Positions 46,262-54,845 of a stretch of 64,000 bases of DNA are shown here, in pieces. Below the pieces are notes generated by a model. That model did no database searches, was not told the DNA's origin, and was given only the letters and a program-made list of their open reading frames with translations. Made by a program: the position numbers and the translations under genes. This stretch comes from CBFHMJ01 sp965656875 (GTDB taxonomy: Bacteria > Pseudomonadota > Gammaproteobacteria > Enterobacterales > Alteromonadaceae): assembly GCA_965656875.1 (NCBI GenBank), contig CBFHMJ010000011.1, positions 124,001-188,000 on the forward strand, in the 5' to 3' direction. How positions within the stretch are numbered: position 1 is the stretch's first letter; each line of letters begins with the position of its first letter.

Positions 46262-46597
46262 ATGGCTGCCAACTTTGAAATTTATACCAGTAAAAATGGT
46301 GAGTATCGCTTTCGCTTAAAAGCTGCAAATGGCGAAATCATTTTGCAAAGTGAAGGTTATACCCGTAAACAAAATTGTCAGAACGGTGTTGAATCCGTTC
46401 GTCGTAACGCGGCTGACGATAACAACTTTATCCGTCTGACGGCTAAAAACGGCAAACCTTATTTTAATCTTAAATCCCATCATAACGGCCAGATCATCGG
46501 CACCAGTGAGATGTATAACAGCGAGCAAGCGCGTGAAAACGGCATTGCTTCAGTGATGAAAAATGCTGAAGTCGCGGGTATTAAAACCCTCGATTGA
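46262..46597 (+). CDS. yegP: YegP/DUF1508-family protein
   Basis: The ATG at 46262 follows GGAGA; the frame can start four codons earlier. The product is 111 residues made of two tandem copies of the DUF1508 unit: FEIYTSKNGEYRFRLKAANG with ESVRRNAADD, and IRLTAKNGKPYFNLKSHHNG with ASVMKNA. YegP-like proteins are small, basic, cytosolic beta-sheet proteins of unknown biochemical role, often stress-associated. The gene has its own terminator. Confidence 0.92.
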   Translation: MAANFEIYTSKNGEYRFRLKAANGEIILQSEGYTRKQNCQNGVESVRRNAADDNNFIRLTAKNGKPYFNLKSHHNGQIIGTSEMYNSEQARENGIASVMKNAEVAGIKTLD

Positions 46598-46626
46598 AAT
46601 TTTGCTCAGCTAACAAGTCAATGTTT

Positions 46627-46658
46627 GCGCACTGCATTACTGTAGTGCGCCTTGTTTT
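46627..46658 (+). terminator. Terminator of yegP
   Basis: GCGCACTGCA-TTAC-TGTAGTGCGC (one mismatch) followed by CTTGTTTTATT. Confidence 0.8.
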
Positions 46659-46704
46659 ATTCCTTCCCTGTTTCACACCTTTTATTTGTTTCACTTTGAC
46701 CTGC

Positions 46705-46723
46705 ATACACCTGTCAGATACCT
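46705..46723 (+). promoter_or_regulatory. 19-bp box upstream of the response-regulator gene
   Basis: ATACACCTGTCAGATACCT, found again exactly at 48972-48990 before the MipA-like gene. It contains ACCT twice, 11 bases apart in direct orientation, the geometry of OmpR/PhoB-type binding sites. It lies about 165-180 bases before the regulator's ATG. Probable binding site of the adjacent response regulator. Confidence 0.65.
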
Positions 46724-46885
46724 GGACTGTGCGACTCTTGGTTTCATTTTAACGGTTATGTTGAATCTCATGGGTTATTCACAGTCATACTTCTCGCTGT
46801 GACTGAGCGATTACGACTGATTCAGCGCAACGACAATCTGCCGGAAGCGGCATATAGTTAACAGAGGCAACGATGGAAACCGGTT

Positions 46886-47560
46886 ATGACGATTTACACC
46901 CTGTTGGTTGAAGATAATGTATCGCTGGCGACGACGATTATTGATTACCTGGCGCTGGTGGGTATTACCTGTGATTACGCGGCGAATGGTAATGCCGGGT
47001 TGAATCTGGCGTTAACGAATCGCTATCAGGCTATATTGCTGGATATCAATATGCCCAAAATGAATGGTTTGCAGGTTTGCGAAGCGTTACGAGCTGAAGG
47101 CATTGAAGTGCCGATTTTAATGTTGACCGCTCGAGACACGTTGGAAGATAAACTCGCCGGATTTGATGCCGGAACCGACGATTACCTGGTAAAACCATTT
47201 CAAATGGAAGAACTCGCCGCGCGAATCAAAGCGCTCTCAAAACGTAAAAGTGCGCAAGTAACACGACTAACGCTTGGCGATCTGGTGGTGGATGTACAAC
47301 AAAAAACCGCATCTCGTGCCGGACAAGCACTGGAGTTAACGCCGACGGGGTGGATTATTCTCGAAACATTACTACGTCATTCGCCAGATATTGTGAGTCG
47401 TGAAACGCTGGAACGAGCCATCTGGCCTGATGGTGCGCCGGATACGGATCTGTTAAAAGCACATTTCTATCGGCTGCGACAACAGGTGGATAAACCGTTT
47501 GATACTGCGCTGATCCATACGATTACCAATCATGGATTTGCCATCAAGGAGGCGCTATGA
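46886..47560 (+). CDS. OmpR/PhoB-family response regulator
   Basis: 224 residues. Receiver domain 1-115 with acidic pocket Glu9/Asp10, phospho-acceptor Asp53 in LLDINMP, Thr in LMLTARD and Lys in YLVKPF. The C-terminal winged helix (about 128-222; LELTPTGWIILETLLRHSPD, HFYRLRQQVDKPF) binds DNA. Its stop overlaps the kinase gene (ATGA). A shared 19-bp box before this gene and before the MipA-like gene suggests autoregulation and direct control of that outer-membrane protein. Confidence 0.93.
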   Translation: MTIYTLLVEDNVSLATTIIDYLALVGITCDYAANGNAGLNLALTNRYQAILLDINMPKMNGLQVCEALRAEGIEVPILMLTARDTLEDKLAGFDAGTDDYLVKPFQMEELAARIKALSKRKSAQVTRLTLGDLVVDVQQKTASRAGQALELTPTGWIILETLLRHSPDIVSRETLERAIWPDGAPDTDLLKAHFYRLRQQVDKPFDTALIHTITNHGFAIKEAL

Positions 47561-48942
47561 AACGGCCCGGCGGTAAGAAAGGCGAACGCATCCACACTAT
47601 TCGCCGGTTGATGTTCTGGTGGATTGTCGGCAGCGGCATTGCCTTAATCATCCTGTACGGTTTCGCAATGGAACGATATTTCCGCTTTGGTATAAAACTC
47701 AGGACGCAAGTCCAGTTTGAACAAATAGGTGGAGCTTACAAACAGGCAAAGGAATTTCATGGCCAGGCAAAGTTACCGGTTGTGCCTGGCCTGGTCATTT
47801 ATACGGATGTTGCTCAAATCCCGGAAAATCTGACGACATTGTTCTCGCCCGCGTTACTGGCTGATTTGCCAGGTCATGAGCGGATGCAGGTTGCTGTGCT
47901 TCAGCTTGAAGAAGATATGATCGAAGGCGATTTTAATCAGGAACTGGATGGTATACACCAGCATTTTCCTGTTGAACTGATGCCAATGTGTGGCCCGGTT
48001 CAATGCAACGTGTATTTTTTCTATGCGTATGAAGTCTCACCAGACGAGTGGCTTTATATGGGGCAGGGCATTGTGCCGTCCAGTTCAACCGAGCGTTATT
48101 TAAATGTGGCAGACGGTGCCATTCTGGTCTTTTCTTTTATTGTCTTTATGTTGTTTGCGGTACTGGCGTATATCCTGGTCAGAAAGATCTCACAGCCAGT
48201 GCAACGGCTGGAACGATGGGCGAATGGCTTAGATCCGGAGCAGTTATCAAAAGAAGTCCCTGATTTCACCTTTCGTGAACTAAACCTCGTCGCCAGCCAG
48301 TTAAAACAAGCGTTTGAGCGCATTGCTTCTTCACTTCACAAAGAACATCAGTTTTTACAACATGCCAGCCATGAACTCAGAACCCCGTTAGCCGTCGCTT
48401 CTGGTAATCTGGAATTGCTTGCACTGATGAAAAAGCAATCGACGACTGAGGCGGAAGAAAAAGCCTATTCCCGATTAACTTATGCCATTAAAGACATGCA
48501 ACAACTCACTGAAACCTTACTCTGGCTGCATCGGGACAACGATGTGTTACCCGCCATAGTCCCCGTGGAACTCAAACAACTGGTAGAACGTCTGGTTGAA
48601 GATAACCGTTATTTGTTGCATGGCAAACCGGTTGCTGTGGTCGTTACTGGCATGTCTGTGACGATAGAAGCTCAGGAAATTATGAGCAATATTGTGTTGA
48701 ATAATCTGATTCGAAATGCCTTTCAACATACGGCTGAAGGCGTTGTTCATATCGCGATTAAAGACTCAGAAATAACGATTTATAACGAAAGTAAGCAATT
48801 ACAAACTTATGAAAATTCAGATACTGACTATGGGTTTGGCTTAGGTCTCGACCTGGTGCGATTAATTGCTGAAAAGCTCAGCTGGTATTATCACCAGGAA
48901 TCCCGGCCAAATGGCTATTTTTGCTCGGTGCGCTTTAAATAA
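47557..48942 (+). CDS. Sensor histidine kinase partner
   Basis: 461 residues: N-terminal membrane helix (about 22-44), periplasmic domain of about 145 residues with a Cys pair (MPMCGPVQCNVYFFYA), second helix (about 183-208), HAMP, HisKA with His272 in HASHELRTPLAVASGN, and an ATPase domain with N box NIVLNNLIRNAFQHT and G2 GFGLGLDLVRLI. The usual G1 box DxGxG is replaced by IYNESKQL, as in some small QseC/CarS-like kinases, so ATP binding is probably adapted and not lost. The stimulus is unknown. ATGA coupling to the regulator shows that they are one operon. Confidence 0.92.
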   Translation: MKRPGGKKGERIHTIRRLMFWWIVGSGIALIILYGFAMERYFRFGIKLRTQVQFEQIGGAYKQAKEFHGQAKLPVVPGLVIYTDVAQIPENLTTLFSPALLADLPGHERMQVAVLQLEEDMIEGDFNQELDGIHQHFPVELMPMCGPVQCNVYFFYAYEVSPDEWLYMGQGIVPSSSTERYLNVADGAILVFSFIVFMLFAVLAYILVRKISQPVQRLERWANGLDPEQLSKEVPDFTFRELNLVASQLKQAFERIASSLHKEHQFLQHASHELRTPLAVASGNLELLALMKKQSTTEAEEKAYSRLTYAIKDMQQLTETLLWLHRDNDVLPAIVPVELKQLVERLVEDNRYLLHGKPVAVVVTGMSVTIEAQEIMSNIVLNNLIRNAFQHTAEGVVHIAIKDSEITIYNESKQLQTYENSDTDYGFGLGLDLVRLIAEKLSWYYHQESRPNGYFCSVRFK

Positions 48943-48971
48943 AGTCAGATTTTCACCCATTTGTATGGTTT

Positions 48972-48990
48972 ATACACCTGTCAGATACCT
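48972..48990 (+). promoter_or_regulatory. 19-bp box upstream of the MipA-like gene
   Basis: Exact copy of 46705-46723, 48-66 bases before the MipA-like ATG, about where an activator of the OmpR family would bind next to a promoter. Confidence 0.68.
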
Positions 48991-49037
48991 CTCACTGTTT
49001 AGCATGGCAATCGAATTAACTCGTAAGGATAAAAACC

Positions 49038-49820
49038 ATGACATGCAAGCAGTTTCTTTGGGGTTCCGTGTTGTCTTTGTTGAGCATTAGTGTTTTTGCA
49101 AATGACTATGACGAAAGTGAACAGGGAGCATTTGGGAATGATGATGACTATCAATTTTCTGTCGGGGCGATGATTGGCAGAGATCCATCCATTTATGTCG
49201 GCGGAAAAGACCAGACACAGGCATTTCCATTTTTTACCGCTCGCTGGGGGAATTTCTTTTTTCAAGGACCGTCATTAGGTTACATGCTTCATGAGACTGA
49301 AAACTGGCAGCTTTCCACGACGCTGGATTTGGATGGACTTGGAAACAATAATCGGGATGACAGCCCGGTTCTGGCTGATATGGGCGACTTCGATAGTGTA
49401 TTTCTGGCTTCTGTAAAACTGGATTATGGCACTGAATGGGGGCAGCTGGGATTCTCGCTTGGACGTGATATCAGCGGTGCGCATGATGGTTACAAAGTGA
49501 ATGTCAGCTATAGCTATGCGGTGCCGCTTGGCGGTTGGATGATTGAGCCTCAGTTATCAGTGGAATGGGTTAGTGAAGAGATTAATCAGTATTTTTATGG
49601 TGTTACCGAAGCGCAAGTGATTGAAGGTCGGGCTGCATACAAGGCGGATGCTGGAATTAATTATGATATCGGTGTGTCAGCGATGTATCCCATCATGCAA
49701 AACCACGCAATTATGCTTCGGCTTGGGCATAACAGAGTGTCCAGTGAAGTGAGCGACAGTCCGATTGTTGGCAGCAAAGGTAGCACTTCGTTTGGTGTTG
49801 GCTATATTTATCGTTTCTAG
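49038..49820 (+). CDS. MipA/OmpV-family outer-membrane protein
   Basis: 260 residues with a signal peptide (MTCKQFLWGSVLSLLSISVFA). The body is a beta-barrel with family motifs: FSVGAMIGRDPSIYVGGKDQ, FPFFTARWGNFFFQGPSLGY, and KLDYGTEWGQLGFSLGRDIS, ending in the aromatic terminus GVGYIYRF typical of outer-membrane barrels. MipA in E. coli bridges murein synthase and hydrolase; OmpV-type relatives are porin-like and often sit beside an OmpR-type two-component system, as here. The 19-bp box shared with the upstream regulator gene suggests that it is the main target. The MlaC-like gene follows 15 bases downstream. Confidence 0.92.
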   Translation: MTCKQFLWGSVLSLLSISVFANDYDESEQGAFGNDDDYQFSVGAMIGRDPSIYVGGKDQTQAFPFFTARWGNFFFQGPSLGYMLHETENWQLSTTLDLDGLGNNNRDDSPVLADMGDFDSVFLASVKLDYGTEWGQLGFSLGRDISGAHDGYKVNVSYSYAVPLGGWMIEPQLSVEWVSEEINQYFYGVTEAQVIEGRAAYKADAGINYDIGVSAMYPIMQNHAIMLRLGHNRVSSEVSDSPIVGSKGSTSFGVGYIYRF

Positions 49821-49835
49821 CAGGTAATTTCAGTG

Positions 49836-50549
49836 ATGGAACTCATGAACAACAGCAACACAGGTAAAGTAACGCCGCAACCCGGCAGTACACGAATGCG
49901 ATATCACTATTGGACAACCGGTATCGCAGCATGGTTAATCTTTCTTTCTGCGTTGCTCCCGGCGACCAGTGCCGCGCAAACCGTCAGTGATTCACAGACG
50001 ATCAATGAATCGGTTGAACAAAACCCTTATCTACTCACCAAACTACTCAGTGAACAGTTACTGCATGAACTAAAAAACCTCTCGGAGACTGACGACCGTA
50101 AACAGGCTTTACAGGGGCTTGTAACCCAACAGCTTTTACCGTGGATGGACAGCCGTTATATCACGAAATATGCGCTGGGCAGCCATTTAAGAAAGTTTGA
50201 TAAACAACAGTTTTTGGCGTTTGAACAAGCATTTCAGCAACACCTGGTACAAACCTGGGCCAATGCACTAACCCGATTTGATAACCAACAAGTGACAGTC
50301 TTTTTGCCTGCACAATTGAAGGACGATGCGAAAAAAATCGCCATCAAAGCGCAAATCACGGGCGCAGGTGATCCGCCCGTAGATATACAGTTCAAGCTGA
50401 GAAAAAACAAAAACACTGGCCAATGGCGTGTTTATGACTTCGTCGCTGAAGGCATTTCATTACTAACCGCCAAGCGTAGCGAAGTCGCTCAACTTATCCG
50501 TCAGAAAGGTATCAACGGCGCAGTAGCTTCGCTGAAGGCGGCTTCGTAG
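49836..50549 (+). CDS. MlaC/Ttg2D-like phospholipid-binding protein
   Basis: 237 residues from the ATG at 49836 (GTG at 49833 adjacent); the long N-region before the signal helix (ITGIAAWLIFLSALLPATSA region, about 28-47) suggests that a later ATG at 49896 may be used. The mature part matches MlaC: LVTQQLLPWMDSRYITKYAL, FDKQQFLAFEQAFQQHLVQT, VDIQFKLRKNKNTGQWRVYD and the C-terminal VAEGISLLTAKRSEVAQLIR. MlaC shuttles phospholipids across the periplasm, but here it stands outside an mla operon, after the MipA-like gene. Like YbbC-type orphan copies it may serve envelope repair under the same two-component system. Confidence 0.88.
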   Translation: MELMNNSNTGKVTPQPGSTRMRYHYWTTGIAAWLIFLSALLPATSAAQTVSDSQTINESVEQNPYLLTKLLSEQLLHELKNLSETDDRKQALQGLVTQQLLPWMDSRYITKYALGSHLRKFDKQQFLAFEQAFQQHLVQTWANALTRFDNQQVTVFLPAQLKDDAKKIAIKAQITGAGDPPVDIQFKLRKNKNTGQWRVYDFVAEGISLLTAKRSEVAQLIRQKGINGAVASLKAAS

Positions 50550-50705
50550 TTGCCTTTTCGATCACACATCTGGTTGTTCTTAGGATTTGCATAGGGTCAG
50601 TTAACTTATTCAACAATATAGTGCGGCAGACTAGCTTGTTAACTAGCGATCGTTATAATTCCCGAGTCAAAACATCTTAATGACTAAATATGACAAGGAG
50701 CTATG

Positions 50706-51896
50706 ATGGATTGCTGGCAAAGTCTGTATGGGCCTTTACACCGATTTATTAATAACGATGTAATACGATTGTGTTTTGTATTTGTATTACTTACTACATC
50801 ACTAACGCTTCAGGCGACTGGACAATGCTCAGATAAAACATTGGAGCATATTAAAGAGCATTTGTCTGATATAGCGTCGTACGAAGAAGAAGCTGATGAA
50901 GCTTATGCCGATGCAAAAAAGCAAATAGCAGCTTCGGACTTTTCGGACGAAAACAAAGCTATCTTTATAAACATCCTGGAAAAAACCATTTCTCGACATG
51001 AATATCTTGATGCATTATCCAGTGCTATTGATGATTATGTTGCATCTTTCATCCCCCTGTCTCCAGAAGTAATTAAGACATCAAAGCACGGCCTGTCTAT
51101 TAAGACGCTCTACGAAACAATGCCTGAATATAAAAAGTGGGCAATGAAACGAGATAAAGACTTCCAACAATTAAGTGACTGGTTGCAACGTGATGGCAAA
51201 ACAGTTCGTGATTTGTGTTTTCGTGATGATGGTTACAGTCGTCGCCGGGAATATTTACGAGAATTAGTGAAAAATGCGATTGCGAAATTGGAAGATCGTA
51301 TAGAAGAGATTGTCGAGCTTACTGATAAAGGTAATGGTGGACTAGTCATTTTTTATATTGATGGCTGGTTTGATTCATTTGAAGTTGATGGCGGTGGAAC
51401 CATTGGCGCTGCGTATCGATTTTATGGCGAAGATTCGTCGTTTGTGTTCCGAGTAGTTCGATTACCAACGGGTCATTATAACTATGGTCGCATGATCACC
51501 TCAAAATACAATAATGGATATCATTACATCGATTTTGATAACGATGAATACGGATTCACCGTCGAGGAAGATAAATTGCATTACATCGGACATTTACATT
51601 TGTCGAGTGGTCATGCGCAACGAACGAGGAAGATTTTTGGACCTGTGGTCTATGGACATTCCGGGCTGGTTATGGATTCAGCGTCCAAGATTCTTGATGC
51701 ACTCGACCGAAATTATCAAGATTTGTATGACATATTCCCTCTTGTGAATGGTTTGAGTCCCAATGATCATTTTTTGCCATTTTTGCTTGCTGAAAGACGA
51801 CGTCACGCTAGCTTAACAGACAATGAAAGCAATCAAGCCATTGATGTTAATAAAGAACTATCAAGTAAGGACGAAGAGGGGGCATCTCATGATTAA
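50706..51896 (+). CDS. Exported hypothetical protein, coupled to an S9 peptidase
   Basis: The ATG at 50706 is preferred over 50703 because AAGGAG ends at 50700. The product is about 396 residues, with a membrane or signal segment (about 20-38, LCFVFVLLTTSLTLQATG). A helical, charged region (about 45-210) is followed by a beta-rich domain of about 110 residues (GNGGLVIFYIDGWFDSFEVD, FVFRVVRLPTGHYNYGRMIT, LHYIGHLHLSSGHAQRTRKI) and a helical tail. I recognise no family. It overlaps the exported S9 peptidase gene by 8 bases, so it is translationally coupled and may be its partner or inhibitor. Confidence 0.72.
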   Translation: MDCWQSLYGPLHRFINNDVIRLCFVFVLLTTSLTLQATGQCSDKTLEHIKEHLSDIASYEEEADEAYADAKKQIAASDFSDENKAIFINILEKTISRHEYLDALSSAIDDYVASFIPLSPEVIKTSKHGLSIKTLYETMPEYKKWAMKRDKDFQQLSDWLQRDGKTVRDLCFRDDGYSRRREYLRELVKNAIAKLEDRIEEIVELTDKGNGGLVIFYIDGWFDSFEVDGGGTIGAAYRFYGEDSSFVFRVVRLPTGHYNYGRMITSKYNNGYHYIDFDNDEYGFTVEEDKLHYIGHLHLSSGHAQRTRKIFGPVVYGHSGLVMDSASKILDALDRNYQDLYDIFPLVNGLSPNDHFLPFLLAERRRHASLTDNESNQAIDVNKELSSKDEEGASHD

Positions 51897-53916
51897 TCGC
51901 TTTTCTATAGCGTTGATATTAGTCGGTGTTTTTTCATTGTTCATTGCTGATCCTGTTCTGGCAAAGGACAAAAAGAACAAACCGGAAGAGATGGAAAAAA
52001 TCGATTTAACTAAAATTGGTGAAGATCCTGTAACTGTCATGGATTTTTTTCGCCAGAGTGCGCTTCGTCGCAGTGAATTAAGTCCGAATGGTGACTGGAT
52101 AACCTTCCAGCGTTACAACTCAGTTATTGTAGGTAATACAACAACAGGATTTTACGAGTTAATCAGTATTAAAAATGCATATAACATCGATGAAGTGACG
52201 TGGATTAGTGATCATCAGGTTGCTGTTCAGGTATCTCAACGTGCAGGACATGGTTTTGGTGTTCACCTGTTGGAAATCGGTGTTAAAGAAGATGGTTTAA
52301 CCCGGAAAAAGCTACAGTACATCAAGAAGCATGGTTTTATTGTTGATCCGATGCCAGAAGTGCCAAACGTCTTTTTATATGCGGTTGCTCGCAGTAAGAG
52401 AGACTGGTTCTATCGAACAGTTCACAAAGTCGATGCAACTGTTGCGATGAAAGATCAGTTGAAAGAGAAAACGCAGATTCACAAAAAGAACTATAAAGCA
52501 CTCTATTGGCTGACTGATGACAATCACAAGCTAAAGTATGCGATTGGATCATCAGATGATAGCGAACCCATGTTTTTCATACAGCGTCGCAGATCCAGAG
52601 GTTGGAGTGAAGTGTGGCGAGGAGAAGAGAAAGCCCGGTTCTTGCCGCTGCAATTGTCAAAAGACGGAAAGTTCCTTTGGGCTTTAAGTGATCACGGTTT
52701 AGATACGTTGAGTTTAATAAAATTTGATTTGGATGAATTTGAACCGGCCGATGTTTTATACACAATCCCAGGTATTGATATTGAACATGTTGATTTTTCA
52801 AGCCAGACAGGTGAACCGTTATACGTAAGCTGGCTGGAAAAAGGTAAGTTAAATCGTCATTTCTTTTCGGATGCTGTCACTAAATTGCATGAGACACTAT
52901 CGACAGAGTTACCCAGTCAACTTTTGTCGGTCAGTAGTATGGATAATCACGGAAACATGACAGTCGTTGGCACTTCTCCTACTCACCAGACAAAAACATA
53001 TTACTGTTTAGCGGGAGGAAAAAATTGCCATGAAATCGGCTCATCTTACCCCCGACGCGATTCGGTGGAGTTGGCGCCTGTTATTCCATTGCAGGTACAA
53101 AGCACGGATGATATTACTGTTGATGCGTTTTTAGTGTTACCTGCCAACCCAAATAATCAAGATGATATACCATTGATTGTTAATCCCCATGGCGGTCCGA
53201 TCGGTGTACGTGATCATGGATTCTATAATGGCGATACGCAGTGGCTTGCTTACAAAGGTTTTGCTGTTTTGCAGGTGAACTACCGAGGTTCATCTGGTTA
53301 TGGTAAAGAGTTTAAGCAAAAAGGGATGAAAGAATGGGGGCGCGGTATAGAAGATGATCTGGAATATTCTTTAAAGAAAGCGCTACAGGAATACCCGCAG
53401 ATTAATAAAGATCGTGTATGCATTATGGGCGGCAGCTATGGTGGTTACTCTGCGCTGTTCAGTGTGATTCGTTCACCTGATTTATATAAATGTGCGGTAT
53501 CGATAGCAGGTGTTACTGATCTGGCTCTCATTTTTACCGAAAATGGTGTTAAATTTAACAATAAGACCAGAGATTTCTTCGTTAAAAGTATTGGCGATCC
53601 GTTGACTGATTTGCCGAGGCTGAAAAAGTATTCTCCAATATATAGATATAAAGAAATTGGCGTTCCGGTATTTTTGGCACATGGTATGAGAGACCGGGTT
53701 GTTGATGTTGAGCATAGTTATCGATTAAACCTCTTGTTAGATCTAACGACGGTAGAACATGAATTACATACTTATAAAACACTTGGTCATGGTTTTAGTC
53801 TACTGTCGCAGCATCAGGAGTATTACGATGATTTAATGCCGTTTTTAAATAAACATTTGGGGATGCCTGTAGAGAATTCCGAGCCGAACACTGAACAAAC
53901 TACAACGCCTAAATAA
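51889..53916 (+). CDS. Exported prolyl oligopeptidase-family (S9) peptidase
   Basis: The ATG at 51889 follows GAAGAGGGGG and starts a signal peptide (MINRFSIALILVGVFSLFIA...VLA); the frame extends to 51823. The product is 675 residues. The N-terminal two thirds form a seven-bladed propeller-like region, and the C-terminal part (about 420-665) an alpha/beta hydrolase with the catalytic triad Ser516 (GGSYGGYS), Asp602 (HGMRDRVVD) and His634 (LGHGFS), plus the oxyanion motif NPHGGPIG. The layout is that of S9C dipeptidyl/acyl-aminoacyl peptidases, which cleave short peptides. The signal peptide places it in the periplasm. It overlaps and depends on the upstream hypothetical gene. Confidence 0.92.
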   Translation: MINRFSIALILVGVFSLFIADPVLAKDKKNKPEEMEKIDLTKIGEDPVTVMDFFRQSALRRSELSPNGDWITFQRYNSVIVGNTTTGFYELISIKNAYNIDEVTWISDHQVAVQVSQRAGHGFGVHLLEIGVKEDGLTRKKLQYIKKHGFIVDPMPEVPNVFLYAVARSKRDWFYRTVHKVDATVAMKDQLKEKTQIHKKNYKALYWLTDDNHKLKYAIGSSDDSEPMFFIQRRRSRGWSEVWRGEEKARFLPLQLSKDGKFLWALSDHGLDTLSLIKFDLDEFEPADVLYTIPGIDIEHVDFSSQTGEPLYVSWLEKGKLNRHFFSDAVTKLHETLSTELPSQLLSVSSMDNHGNMTVVGTSPTHQTKTYYCLAGGKNCHEIGSSYPRRDSVELAPVIPLQVQSTDDITVDAFLVLPANPNNQDDIPLIVNPHGGPIGVRDHGFYNGDTQWLAYKGFAVLQVNYRGSSGYGKEFKQKGMKEWGRGIEDDLEYSLKKALQEYPQINKDRVCIMGGSYGGYSALFSVIRSPDLYKCAVSIAGVTDLALIFTENGVKFNNKTRDFFVKSIGDPLTDLPRLKKYSPIYRYKEIGVPVFLAHGMRDRVVDVEHSYRLNLLLDLTTVEHELHTYKTLGHGFSLLSQHQEYYDDLMPFLNKHLGMPVENSEPNTEQTTTPK

Positions 53917-53935
53917 GCGAATGGACGGCCTTACG

Positions 53936-53982
53936 ACAAGATTCACCCGATTGAAAAATCATTTGAGTGAATCTTGTTGGTT
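53936..53982 (+). terminator. Terminator of the S9 operon
   Basis: ACAAGATTCAC (53936-53946) pairs perfectly with GTGAATCTTGT (53967-53977), with an inner GATT-GAAA-AATC helix, followed by TGGTTT. Confidence 0.7.
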
Positions 53983-54087
53983 TCAGTAATCTACCTAAAT
54001 TCAATATGTTAATTTCAGATTGTTATATTTCCCATCTTCGTACTAAACCTATTTTGTACTTCTTAAAAAGATAACCTAATTTTTTAC

Positions 54088-54123
54088 TTGAATTAAAAGA
54101 CGACCGGTCATATATTTCACCCT
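54088..54123 (+). promoter_or_regulatory. nemR-like promoter with operator in the spacer
   Basis: TTGAAT (54088-54093), a 17-base spacer and TATATT (54111-54116) form a near-ideal sigma70 promoter. The palindrome GACCGGTC (54102-54109) lies inside the spacer, where repressor binding would exclude RNA polymerase. The predicted transcription start (about 54123) falls on the ATG at 54124 and no Shine-Dalgarno exists, so the mRNA is probably leaderless. AATTAAAAGACGACYGGTC recurs before the oxidoreductase gene. Confidence 0.75.
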
Positions 54124-54726
54124 ATGAGCAGACCAAGACGTAGTGAACATACGCGGGAAGCCCTGATTCAGGAAGGCATTCAACAGATTTCATCTTTCGG
54201 TTATCACGGCACCGGTATTAAACAGATTCTCGATAAAGTAAAAGTGCCGAAAGGCTCGTTTTACAATTTTTTTGCGAGTAAAGAAGCCTTTGTTGCTGAA
54301 GTGATTGCAGCGTACAGCGCCAATCTGATGGAACAGTTGACCGGCTTTATTCAAGGGCCCGGTAAAACACTGACACCGACACAGCAACTGACGGCTATTT
54401 GTGATATCAGCATTGATAAAATTGTTGGCGTGGAATATCGCCAGTCTTGTCTGATTGGTGCGTTGTCACCGGAAGTCAGTGCAGAGAGTCAGACTTGTTG
54501 CAACGCATTGCAACTGGCGACTGATACCTGGCTGACGTTCTTCATTGACCGGATTTCGGCAGCACAGCAAAGCGGTGAAATACGACAAGATCTTTCTGCT
54601 ATACAACTGGCAGATTTGTACTGGGCGACCTGGGAAGGGGTATTGATTCGATTACATGTCGATAAAAACCCTGATACCGCAAAACAAAATATGAAGGTAA
54701 TGCTCACTAGCCTGATGGCAGGCTAG
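54124..54726 (+). CDS. nemR: NemR-like TetR-family repressor
   Basis: 200 residues. The TetR helix-turn-helix is at 10-55 (REALIQEGIQQISSFGYHGT, LDKVKVPKGSFYNFFASKEA), the FYxFFxSK variant typical of NemR/AcuR-type regulators. The sensor domain has Cys93, Cys109 (YRQSCLIG, the position of the reactive Cys of E. coli NemR), Cys125 and Cys126, consistent with sensing electrophiles such as quinones, aldehydes or hypochlorite. The gene precedes a flavin oxidoreductase, as in nemRA, and both promoters carry the same palindrome, supporting autorepression and control of the enzyme. It has its own terminator, so the two genes are separate transcripts. Confidence 0.82.
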   Translation: MSRPRRSEHTREALIQEGIQQISSFGYHGTGIKQILDKVKVPKGSFYNFFASKEAFVAEVIAAYSANLMEQLTGFIQGPGKTLTPTQQLTAICDISIDKIVGVEYRQSCLIGALSPEVSAESQTCCNALQLATDTWLTFFIDRISAAQQSGEIRQDLSAIQLADLYWATWEGVLIRLHVDKNPDTAKQNMKVMLTSLMAG

Positions 54727-54742
54727 TCCTGGAGCGATGAGA

Positions 54743-54775
54743 ATGCGACCTGATCAACAGGGTCGTATTTTTTTC
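54743..54775 (+). terminator. Terminator of the nemR-like gene
   Basis: GCGACC-TGATCAACAG-GGTCGT stem followed by ATTTTTTTT. Confidence 0.82.
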
Positions 54776-54779
54776 AACT

Positions 54780-54798
54780 AATTAAAAGACGACTGGTC
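54780..54798 (+). promoter_or_regulatory. Second NemR-like operator, before the flavin oxidoreductase
   Basis: AATTAAAAGACGACTGGTC repeats 54091-54109 with a single base change (GACTGGTC for GACCGGTC). A half-site TAGACC follows at 54811-54816. It lies 48-66 bases before the oxidoreductase ATG. Confidence 0.75.
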
Positions 54799-54845
54799 TA
54801 CTTTGTGAAATAGACCAAAACATTGTGGACTGAAAGGCAAATTAC

